Assembly: GCF_900113655.1 (NCBI RefSeq)
Contig: NZ_FOQF01000017.1
Location: 1-64,000, forward strand
Origin: Pseudobutyrivibrio sp. OR37
Lineage (GTDB): Bacteria > Bacillota > Clostridia > Lachnospirales > Lachnospiraceae
DNA: 64,000 nucleotides
Direction: 5' to 3'
Shown: in pieces, positions 1 through 9,590 of the stretch
Layout of the letters: each line of letters starts with the position of its first letter
Numbering within the stretch: position 1 is the stretch's first letter
Position numbers and translations under genes: made by a program
The notes under the pieces: model-generated
Seen by the model: the letters and a program-made list of their open reading frames with translations, nothing else
Databases searched by the model: none
What the model was told of the DNA's origin: nothing

Positions 1-200
1 AAAAACAAAGAAAATATACATATAAAGCCAACTTTTCAGTTGCTGCTCACATGTGCAAAAAGTTTTACCGCGGTATTACATCTCCACCTGATTTAGAAAC
101 CATCATATCAAGAAATCTTGTACCCATTAGACCAGACCGACATCGTGAAAGATACCAGTCAGCAAGAATCTTTAGAGGTTTCTTATATAGAGTAGCATAA
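1..200 (+). pseudogene. C-terminal end of a probable IS4-type transposase (cut by window edge)
   Basis: An open frame runs in from the left edge and stops at 198-200. About 65 residues are visible. It is basic and contains FSVAAHMCKKF, then ISRNLVPIRPDRHRERYQ, and ends FRGFLYRVA. A PVRPxRxxxR...SFLYRIA ending is, from memory, typical of IS4/DDE-type transposases in Clostridia, so I call it a transposase tail. The catalytic part lies outside the window, so whether the gene is intact cannot be judged; it is typed pseudogene only because it is partial here. No homology search was possible. Confidence 0.5.
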
Positions 201-269
201 AAATGAAAAGTTAAAAATGTTATTTAGGCAGATATACAATCTGTCTTCTTTTAATGTCTAAAAAAGGAA

Positions 270-306
270 AAAACGAGATTGAAGCATATCACTTCAATCT
301 CGTTTT
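270..306. terminator. Bidirectional intrinsic terminator
   Basis: A 15-bp perfect stem (270-284 with 292-306) has a 7-nt loop. It is followed by TTTTCTTC on the plus strand and by a T-rich run on the minus strand. It sits between the convergent transposase tail and the EF-G paralog and can serve both. Confidence 0.85.
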
Positions 307-387
307 CTTCATCGTAGCCTCCACCGCAATGTTAACTTAATGACATTGAGCATAAGCCCCGTCAGTTTTATAGTTAGTGTTTAGATG

Positions 388-2484
388 TTATTCCTCATCT
401 ACATCCTTAATCTTATTAGCGCGTCTTTCAACCTCCTTAGCCTGAACGTCAGATGGAACCTGTTCGTATCTAGCCAGTTCATAAGAGAAGGTACCATAAC
501 CACCTGTCATTGAGCGAAGTGTTGTATCGTATCCATATAATTCAGCCATTGGAACCTCGGCCAAAACCTCTGTCTTTCCACCTGCATCTACAGGATTCAT
601 ACCAAGTACACGGCCACGTCTCTTGTTAAGGTCGCCCATTACATCACCAGTGTATGCATCAGGAACTAAAACCTTAAGTGTTTCGATAGGCTCAAGAAGG
701 ATTGGATTTGCCTTTAGAATACCATCCTTAAATGCGCCCTTTGCAGCAACCTTAAATGCCATTTCGGAAGAATCTACAGGATGATAGCTTCCATCATATA
801 GATTAGCGTGGATGCCTACAACCGGATAAGCTGCCAGTGGACCAGCCAAAACAGCTTCCTGCAAGCCCTTTTCAACAGCAGGGAAGTAATTCTTTGGAAC
901 GGCACCACCAACCACTGATTCTGTAAAGTTGTAATGCTCCTCCATATTTCCTGATGGCTCAAAGGTCATCTTTACATGTCCGTACTGACCATGACCACCT
1001 GTCTGCTTCTTATACTTATATTCCACATCAGCCTTACCACGGATAGTCTCCTTAAAGGCAATCTTTGGTTGGCTAAGCTCTATATCTACCTTATACTTCT
1101 CATTTAATTTCTGAACAAGCATATCAATGTGACGATCACCAATTCCATAAATCAGCGACTGACTGTTTTCCCCGTCATTTACTACCTTAAGAGTAAGGTC
1201 CTCAGCACAAAGCTTTGCTAAAGCCTGAGCAATCTTATCCTCATCACCCTTATTCTTTGCCTTATAGCGCTTGTAGGTATAAGGTGTCGAAAGTGGTGTT
1301 CTGATGTAAAGGATTGGATTTGCCTTAGTAGAAAGTGAATCTGTTGTAGCGACCTTTTGAAGCTTTGAAAGTGCGCCGATATCACCAGCATGAAGCTCAG
1401 GAACTTCCTCTGCCTTACTTCCTGTAAGTATATACAGCTTTCCAATCTTTTCTTCTGTCTCCTTATGCTTGTTGTAAAGTAAATCATCAGTCTTTAATAC
1501 ACCTGAATTTACTTTAATTAGAGAATACTTTCCTACGAAAGGATCTACGATTGTCTTAAATACATAAGCTGATTTTGGTTTAGAGAAATCATAATCAGCC
1601 TCATAAACCTCGTTGGTATTTGCGTTTATTCCAGAAACCTTTCTATCTTCTGGACTTGGAAGATATTTTACGATATCTACAAGCATTGTGTACTGACCAC
1701 GATTTAAGGTATTGCTACCCATCATTACAGGAACGATGTCCCCTGTACCAACATTTGCACGAAGTGCCTGACGAATCTCATCCTCTGAAAATTCCTCTCC
1801 GCCAAAGTATCTATCCATGAATTCCTCTGATGTTTCTGCAACAGATTCCATCAAAGCCTCACGATACTTCTCAAGATATTCTTTGTTATAATCTGGAACA
1901 TCACAGTGTTCTGGAGCGCCCTCACCCTTCCAACGCTTACCAATCTGCTGAATAACATTTACATAACCAACAAACTCTCCATTTTCTCTTATTGGAAGAT
2001 GGAAAGGAGCAATCTTCTTTCCGTAAAGACTTTGAAGTTCTTCAACGATTTCTCTATAGCTGGCATCATCTATATCCATGTCAGTTACAAAAACCATTCT
2101 TGGAAGATTGAATTTATCGCATAACTCCCAAGCTTTCTTTGTACCAACCTCAATTCCGCTTTTACCTGAAATAACAATAATAGCTGCGTCAGCTGCACTA
2201 ACAGCTTCCTCAACCTCTCCGACGAAATCAAAATAGCCTGGTGTATCTAGGAAATTAATCTTAGTGTCGCCCCAAACGATTGGTGCTAAAGATGTGTAGA
2301 TAGAAAATTTGTTTTTCTGTTCAAGCTTGTCATAGTCGCTGATAGTATTACCAGCCTCGATGGTACCAGGCTTCGAAATTTGACCTGCCAGGTAAGCCAT
2401 TGATTCTATGAGACTGGTTTTGCCCGCCCCGCTATGACCAAGTAACACAACATTTCTAATCTTGTCCGTAGTAAAAACCTTCAT
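388..2484 (-). CDS. Elongation factor G-like GTPase (divergent EF-G paralog)
   Basis: This is a 698-residue protein with full EF-G architecture. The G domain has P-loop GHSGAGKT (16-23) and DTPG (80-83). Domains II-V follow, with the domain IV signature GGHGQYGHV. Two GTPase motifs deviate. The NKxD base-recognition motif reads TDMD (134-137), and the switch I stretch reads EQKNKFSI where EF-G has ERGITI. It is therefore better read as an EF-G-like paralog than as the main translocase. The start at 2484 was chosen because GGGAGG lies about 8 nt upstream; an in-frame extension to 2556 lacks this. It is divergent from tyrA. Its cellular role (translation, ribosome recycling or stress) is not known from sequence. 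Confidence 0.85.
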   Translation of the reverse strand: MKVFTTDKIRNVVLLGHSGAGKTSLIESMAYLAGQISKPGTIEAGNTISDYDKLEQKNKFSIYTSLAPIVWGDTKINFLDTPGYFDFVGEVEEAVSAADAAIIVISGKSGIEVGTKKAWELCDKFNLPRMVFVTDMDIDDASYREIVEELQSLYGKKIAPFHLPIRENGEFVGYVNVIQQIGKRWKGEGAPEHCDVPDYNKEYLEKYREALMESVAETSEEFMDRYFGGEEFSEDEIRQALRANVGTGDIVPVMMGSNTLNRGQYTMLVDIVKYLPSPEDRKVSGINANTNEVYEADYDFSKPKSAYVFKTIVDPFVGKYSLIKVNSGVLKTDDLLYNKHKETEEKIGKLYILTGSKAEEVPELHAGDIGALSKLQKVATTDSLSTKANPILYIRTPLSTPYTYKRYKAKNKGDEDKIAQALAKLCAEDLTLKVVNDGENSQSLIYGIGDRHIDMLVQKLNEKYKVDIELSQPKIAFKETIRGKADVEYKYKKQTGGHGQYGHVKMTFEPSGNMEEHYNFTESVVGGAVPKNYFPAVEKGLQEAVLAGPLAAYPVVGIHANLYDGSYHPVDSSEMAFKVAAKGAFKDGILKANPILLEPIETLKVLVPDAYTGDVMGDLNKRRGRVLGMNPVDAGGKTEVLAEVPMAELYGYDTTLRSMTGGYGTFSYELARYEQVPSDVQAKEVERRANKIKDVDEE

Positions 2485-2630
2485 GTGTCGTACCTCCCAA
2501 TAAATTATTTGGTGCCTATACCCCGCCGCACCATGTTGTCTAGCTAGAATCCCCATTCTAGTCAGATTTCCCAGCTATATAATTTATAGCTTTCTGAAAC
2601 CTACTTATATTCTATCTAATATTCAGACTA

Positions 2631-2659
2631 TTTACAATGCATAAATATGATATTATTAA
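2631..2659 (+). promoter_or_regulatory. Probable sigma-A promoter of tyrA-aroA
   Basis: TTTACA (2631-2636) and TATTAA (2654-2659) are 17 nt apart in an AT-rich region about 50 nt before the tyrA start. The match is moderate. Confidence 0.4.
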
Positions 2660-2712
2660 ATAAAATAATCGCTTTAAAGTATTAAAGCAAAATACACAAA
2701 AGGGGCAATCTT

Positions 2713-3813
2713 ATGAAAACAAAAACAATCGGCTTTGTAGGTCTAGGATTAATCGGGGGAAGTATCGCAAAAGCGATATTAAAAATCTATCCTAATACCA
2801 GAATACTTGCCACTGCATCAAGAGAATCTACTATAGAGACAGCATTTGAAGAACGATTAATCGATAACAATGGACTTTTAAAGATTCATCAGTTTGGTCA
2901 GTGCGATATAATCTTTCTTTGCTCTCCTGTAAAGGTAAATTGCGAATATCTTGAAAAGCTAAAAGATGTGGTAAAGCCAGATTGTATTATCACTGATGTT
3001 GGAAGCGTTAAAGGAGATATTACTGCTGTTGCCAGACGTCTTGGTATGACTAATCAATTCATAGGCGGACATCCAATGACAGGCTCTGAATTAGCAGGTC
3101 TTGAATATTCTTCAGAATCGTTGCTTGAAAACGCTTACTATATTCTTACCGCAGACCCTGAAATGAATCCTGAAACATATAGTCAATTTTCAGATTACAT
3201 AAAGAGCCTTGGAGCTATTCCTATTCAGCTTTCACCTGAGGAACACGATGAAGCCACCGCCACTGTATCTCACTTACCACACGTGATAGCGGCTGCTCTA
3301 GTGAATCTGGTTAATGATAATGATGATAGTAGGAAGACCTGTAAGACAATTGCAGCAGGTGGGTTTAAAGATATAACCCGTATTGCATCAGGCTCACCTA
3401 CAATGTGGCAACACATTTTCTTAAGTAACAAGAAAGCTGTGCTTAAGCTTATATCAGATTTCAAAGACGAGCTGGCTTTGTTTGAAGATGCTATTGCTAA
3501 TGCCGATGCTGATGCCATCATAGATTTATGGACGAAAGCCAAAGATTATCGTGATTCTATCACTATTCCAGGAAACGGCTCATATAAATTTTTCGAGCTT
3601 TACTGTGATATTGATGATAAGCCTGGTACTCTTGTAGGAGTGCTACAGCTTTTGGCAAATGCTGAAATAAGTGTTAAAAATATAGATATTATTCATAATC
3701 GCGAGTTTGAACCTGGTGTGCTTCGTATAGAATTTTATAATCAGGATTCACTTGACAAGGCTCGCACAGTACTTACTCACAACAATTATTACACAAGACA
3801 GAGGACAAATTAA
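2713..3813 (+). CDS. tyrA: Prephenate dehydrogenase with C-terminal ACT domain
   Basis: TyrA converts prephenate to 4-hydroxyphenylpyruvate with NAD+ in tyrosine synthesis. The 366-residue protein starts with a Rossmann motif [10 protein letters not shown] (7-16). It has the prephenate dehydrogenase core with [11 protein letters not shown] around the conserved histidine. It ends in an ACT domain (about 297-366, starting [18 protein letters not shown]), which in this family senses tyrosine. The stop overlaps the aroA start by one base (TAATG), so the two are translationally coupled. AGGGG precedes the ATG. Putting tyrA with aroA joins the common chorismate pathway to its tyrosine branch. Confidence 0.95.
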   Translation: MKTKTIGFVGLGLIGGSIAKAILKIYPNTRILATASRESTIETAFEERLIDNNGLLKIHQFGQCDIIFLCSPVKVNCEYLEKLKDVVKPDCIITDVGSVKGDITAVARRLGMTNQFIGGHPMTGSELAGLEYSSESLLENAYYILTADPEMNPETYSQFSDYIKSLGAIPIQLSPEEHDEATATVSHLPHVIAAALVNLVNDNDDSRKTCKTIAAGGFKDITRIASGSPTMWQHIFLSNKKAVLKLISDFKDELALFEDAIANADADAIIDLWTKAKDYRDSITIPGNGSYKFFELYCDIDDKPGTLVGVLQLLANAEISVKNIDIIHNREFEPGVLRIEFYNQDSLDKARTVLTHNNYYTRQRTN

Positions 3814-5090
3814 TGGCTATTACCAAAGTAAAAAGTTTAAAAGGCGAAATTACAGTTCCAGGGGATAAATCTATCAGCCATCGTGGCGTTATGTTTGGTG
3901 CAATTTCCGAAGGCATAACAGAACTTACCGGATTTTTAGATGGAGCCGATTGCAGAAGTACAATTTCATGTTTTCGTGCAATGGGCATTGATATATCTCA
4001 GGAAAATGACCATGTAATAATTCATGGAAAAGGACTTCACGGTCTTAATGCTCCTACTAATATGCTAGATGTAGGTAATAGTGGAACTACAACAAGACTT
4101 ATATCAGGTATTTTGTCTGGTCAGCCTTTTGTAAGCGCACTAAATGGTGATGCATCCATCCAAAAAAGGCCAATGGGTCGAATCATAACACCTCTTTCTG
4201 AAATGGGAGCTTATATACGCTCTCTTAAGGATAATGGTTGCGCGCCTCTTGAAATGGGTGGAAAGCCTTTAAAAGCCATTCACTACAACTCTCCTGTTGC
4301 ATCAGCTCAGGTAAAGTCTTGTGTACTTTTAGCAGGTTTGTATGCTGATGGCGTTACATCTGTATCAGAACCTGTAATTTCACGTAATCATTCCGAGCTT
4401 ATGCTTTCTGGATTTGGTGCCAAAATCAAAACTGAGGGCCTTACTGCTTCTATTGAAGGCTTTCCTAAGCTTGTTGGACAGAAAATTGATGTTCCTGGGG
4501 ATATCTCATCTGCAGCATATTTTATTGTTGCTGGATTAATCTGTCCAAATGCAGATTTATTAATCAAGAACGTAAATACGAATCCAACCAGAGCCGGTAT
4601 CATAAAAGTTGCTCAAGCTATGGGTGGCAATATTGAATTATTAAATGAAAGAATTATAGGTGGTGAACCAGTAGCTGATATACATGTAACTACAAGCAAG
4701 CTTAATGGATGTGAAATTTCTGGTGAAATCATTCCAACTCTTATTGATGAGATACCTGTAATTGCTGTTATGGCAGCTTGTGCAGATGGAACTACTATTA
4801 TTAAAGATGCTGCAGAATTAAAAGTAAAAGAAAGTGACCGCATTGCTACGGTCACTGAAAACTTAAAAGCCATGGGCTGTGATATTACTCCAACTGATGA
4901 TGGTATGATAATAAATGGAGGTAAGCTTCACAGCACTATCGTAAATACGTATATGGATCATCGCATTGCTATGGCATTTGCAATAGCTGGCCTTGTAGCA
5001 GATGGTGAAACCACATTTGACAATGAAGGCTGTTGCTGTATTTCATACCCAAACTTTTTTAATGTATTACAGCAAATTGTAAATAAGTAA
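3813..5090 (+). CDS. aroA: 3-phosphoshikimate 1-carboxyvinyltransferase (EPSP synthase)
   Basis: AroA transfers enolpyruvate from PEP to shikimate-3-phosphate, the sixth shikimate pathway step. The 425 residues match the family length. Diagnostic motifs are PGDKSISHR near the N-terminus (substrate-binding Lys), [11 protein letters not shown] (the LxxGNSGT signature, about residues 90-100) and KESDRI (about 345). Motif spelling suggests a class II-like Gram-positive enzyme; that is an inference. It overlaps tyrA by one base and ends 10 bp from the convergent ZIP gene with no obvious terminator between. Confidence 0.96.
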   Translation: MAITKVKSLKGEITVPGDKSISHRGVMFGAISEGITELTGFLDGADCRSTISCFRAMGIDISQENDHVIIHGKGLHGLNAPTNMLDVGNSGTTTRLISGILSGQPFVSALNGDASIQKRPMGRIITPLSEMGAYIRSLKDNGCAPLEMGGKPLKAIHYNSPVASAQVKSCVLLAGLYADGVTSVSEPVISRNHSELMLSGFGAKIKTEGLTASIEGFPKLVGQKIDVPGDISSAAYFIVAGLICPNADLLIKNVNTNPTRAGIIKVAQAMGGNIELLNERIIGGEPVADIHVTTSKLNGCEISGEIIPTLIDEIPVIAVMAACADGTTIIKDAAELKVKESDRIATVTENLKAMGCDITPTDDGMIINGGKLHSTIVNTYMDHRIAMAFAIAGLVADGETTFDNEGCCCISYPNFFNVLQQIVNK

Positions 5091-5100
5091 CAATATTATG

Positions 5101-5886
5101 CTAGCCTAAAGCCACATCTAATACCATCATCAGAACAAAGCCTATTGAAAATGCAATTGTTCCAAGATTCGAATGCTTTCCCTCGGACATTTCTGGAATC
5201 AATTCTTCTACAACTACATACATCATGGCGCCAGCTGCAAACGAAAGAAAATAAGGCATTAAAGGGACTACAAAGCCTGCGGCAAGAATTGTAATAAATG
5301 CAGCTATTGGTTCTACAATTCCTGATAATACTCCCCACCAAAAGGTCTTAGCCTTTGGCATACCTTCTGACAAAAGTGGCATAGATACAATAGCCCCCTC
5401 AGGGAAATTTTGAATGGCAATACCGATAGCTAAAGCCAATGCTCCAGCAGCAGAAACCCCAGAATGTCCTGAGGCAACACCTGCAAATACAACACCTACA
5501 GCCATGCCCTCCGGAATATTATGAAGCGTAACTGCAAGTATTAATTTAGTAGTTCTTTTTAGTTTGCTTTCTGGCCCTTCTGTTTGCTTATCCATGTGCA
5601 TATGTGGGGTTACCATATCAAGAAACAGCAAAAATCCAGTTCCAATTAAAAAGCCCAACGCCGCCGGAAGAAATGAAAGTTTACCTAAATATTCACTACT
5701 TTCTAATGCTGGTGATAATAAGCTCCAAAAAGAAGCAGCCACCATAACACCAGCAGCAAATCCAGTTAATATCTTCTGAAGCCGTTCAGATATATTGTCT
5801 TTTAAAATAAAAACCATAGCAGCACCAAGGCTGGTGCCAATAAATGGAATTAAAATACCTAATATGATGTTAATATTTAAATGCAT
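5101..5886 (-). CDS. ZIP-family divalent metal transporter
   Basis: This integral membrane protein of about 261 residues probably imports zinc or another divalent cation. Eight hydrophobic segments are apparent. The metal-site motifs are HNIPEGMAVG (TM4) and QNFPEGAIVSMP (TM5), typical of the GufA/ZupT-like branch. A cytoplasmic loop contains HMHMDK, a short His/Met-rich metal ligand segment common in ZIP loops. The start at 5886 follows GGGAGGG by about 9 nt; the in-frame extension to 5925 has no ribosome site. The leader holds an inverted repeat that covers this ribosome site. Metal specificity cannot be read from sequence. Confidence 0.9.
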   Translation of the reverse strand: MHLNINIILGILIPFIGTSLGAAMVFILKDNISERLQKILTGFAAGVMVAASFWSLLSPALESSEYLGKLSFLPAALGFLIGTGFLLFLDMVTPHMHMDKQTEGPESKLKRTTKLILAVTLHNIPEGMAVGVVFAGVASGHSGVSAAGALALAIGIAIQNFPEGAIVSMPLLSEGMPKAKTFWWGVLSGIVEPIAAFITILAAGFVVPLMPYFLSFAAGAMMYVVVEELIPEMSEGKHSNLGTIAFSIGFVLMMVLDVALG

Positions 5887-5892
5887 AAATAA

Positions 5893-5942
5893 AGCCCTCC
5901 CTTGCCTACAATAATAATGTAACACAAGTGAGGGCTATTATA
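5893..5942 (-). promoter_or_regulatory. Leader/promoter region of the ZIP gene with inverted repeat over the ribosome site
   Basis: Arms at 5925-5936 and 5893-5904 pair 11 of 12 positions across a 20-nt gap. The start-proximal arm contains the GGGAGGG Shine-Dalgarno. A perfect TATAAT (minus strand, 5937-5942) abuts the distal arm, with a TTATCA 17 nt further upstream. The repeat could act as an RNA hairpin hiding the ribosome site or as an operator overlapping the promoter. If transcription starts about 7 nt after the -10, half of the distal arm is lost, which favours an operator or a terminator remnant. Confidence 0.4.
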
Positions 5943-5970
5943 TGTAAAAAAACTGTTAATGATAAATTTT

Positions 5971-7629
5971 CTATTGGAAGAATTCCATCTCTTTTTCAAG
6001 AGTATGAGCAACTTCATTTAAACTATTAGCTCGGTCTGTTAATGCCTCCATTGTACCAGCTAAATCTGCCATAGAAGCTCTTGTCTCCTCAGAGCTTGCA
6101 GCATTTTCTTCTGAAATAGAAGAAAGGGATGAAATAGTATCTGAAATAAGGTTGCTGGCTGCCTCAGTCTTATCCACATTAGCCACGATATCCTTTGTAA
6201 GTGCAATAGATTTATTGATATCTTCAATTAAACTGTCTACCTGTTCAATAGTCCTATGAATAGTGTGACGCTGCTTTGTCATTGTTTCCTGTACTTGACC
6301 AGCTTCTTCCATAGTCTTATTAGAATCTGAAGAAAGTCCCTTCATAGCTTCCTGGATATTTTGAGCTGCCTCTGCAGATTGATCTGCGAGCTGTCTAATT
6401 TCATCTGCAACAACTGCAAAGCCCTTGCCAGCTTCGCCGGCACGAGCAGCCTCTATACTTGCGTTTAATGACAACAGATTTGTCTGTGCGGCGATGGCAT
6501 CGATGATGGAAACGGCCTCGCTAATGGTGGTAACAGCTGTGTTGGTATTTCCAATTAATTCTACAATGCCGTCGATAGCATTAATACTTTCTCTAGTAGA
6601 CATTCTAAGTTCAGTAAGCTTATCCTGACTTGCCTTTGAATTTGTCTGCATGGAATCGGCAAGCTCCTGCATCTCCTCTGCATTAGCTGTAATCATTTCG
6701 ACAGCATCATTAATATGATTGACAGATTCTACAGCATCCTGAAGAGACTGTGCCTGATTTTCCGCTCCTGTTGCTACCTGACCAACTGCCACACTTACAT
6801 TTTCAGTTGTTTCCGTAATCGCCTGAACAGTATTCGATAAATAGCTAGCCGAAGCATCAACTTCATCAGAAGATACTCTGGCATTTCCTATAACAGACCT
6901 TATTCTAGCGCACATATCAAATAATGCACTTGACATCTCTCCTAATTCATCATTTCTATTTTTTACTTTATCAGATAGCACAATATTCAAATCTCCAGTT
7001 GCCATCTGTCTAACAGCTTTAACATTTTCGTCAATAGCCGTAATAATCTGAATTGCAAATACAACAGAAAGTGAAGTAAATAAAATAACTATTGCAAGAG
7101 CTAATGTAACAGTCCAAGCAACTCTCTTGCTTATGTAATGAGTAATCTCAATCTTCTTAAGACCAACAAAAGCCATGCCATATACTTCCCCATTATCATC
7201 CGTGAGAGGTAGATAAGCTACGTAATAAGGTTGTTCATTTATAATGACATTTTGAGCCTGATAGCTATTTTTACCTTTTAATACTGCCTCAATAACGCCA
7301 TCGCTAGCCTTGGTTCCTACAGCACCCTCAATACTAGAACGAACTCTGGTATCGCCAAGGAAAAATGTATAATCATAGCCTGTTTCATTGTGCATTTCCA
7401 TTTCAAGTGTAGAAGCCTCATCTACCTGCGTCCCATCATAAGTGTAGTCAAGAATCTGAGCGTACGAGGTACAGGTAGCCATTACACCCGTCTCCACCTC
7501 ATATTCCATACCTCTTCGTAAGTTGGTGCAACCAACAATAGTGGCTGCAGTTCCAACACAAGATAAGGAAACTACTACAAGTCCGATTAACATTACTCTC
7601 AAAGACGACCTTTTACTCTTCTCATCCAT
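5971..7629 (-). CDS. Methyl-accepting chemotaxis protein (single-Cache-like sensor)
   Basis: This is a 552-residue transmembrane chemoreceptor. TM1 is about 12-33. The extracellular domain of about 130 residues (34-170) contains YDYTFFLGD and PYYVAYLPL, the pattern of a single Cache domain. TM2 is about 172-194, followed by HAMP (about 195-250) and the cytoplasmic signalling coiled coil. The conserved hairpin tip reads [27 protein letters not shown] lies 7 nt before the start. It is monocistronic in appearance and opposite in gene order to any che operon, so it probably feeds a CheA/CheW array encoded elsewhere. The ligand is unknown; Cache domains generally bind small metabolites. Confidence 0.92.
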   Translation of the reverse strand: MDEKSKRSSLRVMLIGLVVVSLSCVGTAATIVGCTNLRRGMEYEVETGVMATCTSYAQILDYTYDGTQVDEASTLEMEMHNETGYDYTFFLGDTRVRSSIEGAVGTKASDGVIEAVLKGKNSYQAQNVIINEQPYYVAYLPLTDDNGEVYGMAFVGLKKIEITHYISKRVAWTVTLALAIVILFTSLSVVFAIQIITAIDENVKAVRQMATGDLNIVLSDKVKNRNDELGEMSSALFDMCARIRSVIGNARVSSDEVDASASYLSNTVQAITETTENVSVAVGQVATGAENQAQSLQDAVESVNHINDAVEMITANAEEMQELADSMQTNSKASQDKLTELRMSTRESINAIDGIVELIGNTNTAVTTISEAVSIIDAIAAQTNLLSLNASIEAARAGEAGKGFAVVADEIRQLADQSAEAAQNIQEAMKGLSSDSNKTMEEAGQVQETMTKQRHTIHRTIEQVDSLIEDINKSIALTKDIVANVDKTEAASNLISDTISSLSSISEENAASSEETRASMADLAGTMEALTDRANSLNEVAHTLEKEMEFFQ

Positions 7630-7772
7630 ATTCGACCTCCGTGTTCTCTCCCCTGGTCGATTGAACCGTATTACTACCCAATGCTAGCAAACCGACTAAT
7701 TGGATTATAATTAAAATATGAGTATATTCTGTGACTATTCTGTTAATTAAAGTAATTATCTGTATTTTAAGC

Positions 7773-7803
7773 AAAAAAGCACATCTCAAATCGAGATGTG
7801 CTT
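7773..7803 (-). terminator. Intrinsic terminator of the SEC-C gene
   Basis: An 11-bp perfect stem (7777-7787 with 7793-7803) is followed on the minus strand by six T residues. It begins 11 nt after the SEC-C stop codon. Confidence 0.85.
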
Positions 7804-7813
7804 AATAGTTAAA

Positions 7814-8323
7814 TTATTTTTTGTTCATGCAGCAGTGCTTATATTTCTTTCCAGAACCACATGGACATGGATCATTACGTCCAACCTTTTTCTCTGCACG
7901 AATGATTGTATGCATGTTCTTAGCTTCCTTTGTAAGGGCCTTTCTCTTGTCCTCATCAAAGATGTTTTCCCACTGTGGAAGACCATAGAGCCAATCAGCC
8001 TTTGCATCAATCATGTTCTTGTAAAGCTTTTCCTTATCAAACTTAAGAGAAACTACTGTATCCTCTTCCATAGTTTCGATTGGATTAGCCTCTACAAGTG
8101 ATTCATTGATTCCATCAAGGAAGCCTACCATAGGCAATACGTCTATTTTATACTTTTCAGCAAGCTCCTTAACTGTACCCTTTACTTCTGTGTCAGGATC
8201 GCTAAGTAACTGCTCGTAAATTCCTTTCTCTAAAAGAAAATAATTCTGCCAGAATCTCTGTAAATCAGCCTGTGACTGGTTCTGGTTGTAGGCAATCTTC
8301 TGCCAATTTTCTAACAAACTCAT
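7814..8323 (-). CDS. SEC-C zinc-motif protein
   Basis: This is a small acidic cytoplasmic protein of 169 residues. Its C-terminus is a SEC-C motif, [19 protein letters not shown], whose three Cys and His/Cys ligands bind zinc, as at the SecA C-terminus. The first 140 residues are helical, and I do not recognise a named domain beyond similarity in style to stand-alone SEC-C proteins of Clostridia. The start at 8323 has GGAGAGG about 7 nt upstream; a longer TTG-initiated frame to 8386 would run into the upstream terminator area. Its role is unknown, but SEC-C motifs usually mediate protein or ribosome contact. Confidence 0.75.
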   Translation of the reverse strand: MSLLENWQKIAYNQNQSQADLQRFWQNYFLLEKGIYEQLLSDPDTEVKGTVKELAEKYKIDVLPMVGFLDGINESLVEANPIETMEEDTVVSLKFDKEKLYKNMIDAKADWLYGLPQWENIFDEDKRKALTKEAKNMHTIIRAEKKVGRNDPCPCGSGKKYKHCCMNKK

Positions 8324-8391
8324 AATAATTCCTCTCCAACTTTTACTCAAATTATGTGGCAAGCCACGTATGAAATTATAACACAATGAAA

Positions 8392-8417
8392 TATAAAAGG
8401 CTAGCCGAAGCTAGCCT
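8392..8417 (-). terminator. Intrinsic terminator of the NlpC/P60 gene
   Basis: An 8-bp stem (8398-8405 with 8410-8417) is closed by a TTCG tetraloop on the minus strand and followed by TTTATATTT. It lies 14 nt past the stop of the hydrolase gene. Confidence 0.8.
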
Positions 8418-8430
8418 CTAAAAGCAATAA

Positions 8431-9498
8431 TTAATCGTAAAGAACTCTAACACATTTAATAGGTGTTCTATACATGTAATTAGAAATCTTTATACCATCA
8501 CGCTTATTAGAAGCATGAACAATTTGACCACCGCCAATGTAGATAGCTACGTGGTTAATACTTCCACCCTTACCATAGAAAATAAGATCTCCTGGTTTAA
8601 GCTCTGATGTAGATACCTTAGTTCCTTCATTAGCCTGTGCACGTGAAGAATGTGAAAGATATACGCCATACTTAGCCATGATTTGCATAGTAAATCCAGA
8701 GCAATCAACACCATTTGTAAGAGATGTACCGCCCCAAACGTATCTATTACCTACAAACTGAAGTGCATAATCACAAAGAGCTGAGCGAACGTCAGAAACT
8801 CCTTCGCCATATCTGGCTTCAGTAAGAGTCATAGCTGTTCTAAGAGAAAGATCAACATCTACATATTCTGCAGAAACATAACCTTCATCACCATCAACGT
8901 CTACCTTAATCCAATCCTGATTCTGAGTATTATCAAGGATGGCAATTTCTTCGCCTTCTGCAAGCATATAGATAATCTCTGATTCAGTGTTGCCCGCTGC
9001 ACGAACACGAAGACCACCTGTTTTAGAAGTGGCAACATATTCAGCAAGCTCTACTGCCTTATCCCATGCTTCCTGGCCTGTAAGAAGATATTCTGTAAGA
9101 ACATAGCCTTCTACCTCACCAGACTTAATGTAGCTCCATTCACCCTCCTCGCGGATGATTTCACAACCTGCATTTGCAGGGAACTTACCTACAAGCTTGC
9201 CATCAGTAGCTGCGCTTTCGCGGATGTTAAGATTACCCTCAGAAACATTACAAATACCAAGATTGTTGTAACCGTAAATATCACCAAGTGATTTAGCGGT
9301 AGCAATTGCATCTGAATCTGTAACTGAAATAGCATCTAAAGAAGCAATATTAACTGTACCTGCTGCGATAGCACCAGCTGTAAGTGAAGCTTTAGCATCT
9401 GATGCAGACTGTATATTTTTATTTGAATCTAAGCAAAAGTCAAAAATAAGTGCTGACGCACAAACTAATGAGAAAGCTGAAACAATACGCTTTTTCAT
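8431..9498 (-). CDS. Secreted NlpC/P60 endopeptidase with two SH3-like domains
   Basis: This 355-residue exported peptidoglycan hydrolase is expected to cut stem-peptide bonds such as D-Glu-mDAP. A signal peptide or N-terminal anchor covers about 1-30. Two bacterial SH3 modules follow (about 85-140, with LNIRESAATDGKLVG, and about 155-215, with GGLRVRAAGNTESE); these usually bind the wall. The NlpC/P60 domain (235-355) shows Cys266 in NGVDCSGF, His316 in INHVAIY and His328 as catalytic residues. The ATG follows GGAGG by 5 nt. A near-perfect promoter precedes the gene and a terminator follows, so it is a single-gene unit, probably strongly expressed. Confidence 0.92.
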   Translation of the reverse strand: MKKRIVSAFSLVCASALIFDFCLDSNKNIQSASDAKASLTAGAIAAGTVNIASLDAISVTDSDAIATAKSLGDIYGYNNLGICNVSEGNLNIRESAATDGKLVGKFPANAGCEIIREEGEWSYIKSGEVEGYVLTEYLLTGQEAWDKAVELAEYVATSKTGGLRVRAAGNTESEIIYMLAEGEEIAILDNTQNQDWIKVDVDGDEGYVSAEYVDVDLSLRTAMTLTEARYGEGVSDVRSALCDYALQFVGNRYVWGGTSLTNGVDCSGFTMQIMAKYGVYLSHSSRAQANEGTKVSTSELKPGDLIFYGKGGSINHVAIYIGGGQIVHASNKRDGIKISNYMYRTPIKCVRVLYD

Positions 9499-9536
9499 GT
9501 AACCTCCAATATCCTACATTTTTAAACAACAGTGCC

Positions 9537-9565
9537 ATTATAGCAATCCTATAGTTTTATGTCAA
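9537..9565 (-). promoter_or_regulatory. Consensus sigma-A promoter of the NlpC/P60 gene
   Basis: On the minus strand TTGACA (9560-9565) and TATAAT (9537-9542) are exactly 17 nt apart, both perfect. The predicted start near 9530 gives a leader of about 30 nt. Confidence 0.85.
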
Positions 9566-9590
9566 GAATTTGTAATAATTACGTAATATA

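Noticed and set aside
2557-2712. T-box or amino-acid riboswitch ahead of tyrA-aroA
   Set aside because: No T-box core sequence or terminator/antiterminator pair was found; the region is AT-rich with a plausible promoter only.
7630-7770. Cyclic-di-GMP riboswitch ahead of the chemoreceptor
   Set aside because: A short stem can be drawn, but the conserved GCAAACC and GGGACGCAAAGCC segments are absent.
7796-8101. Plus-strand frame of 101 codons over the SEC-C gene
   Set aside because: It is antisense to a gene with clear family motifs and contains the minus-strand terminator region.
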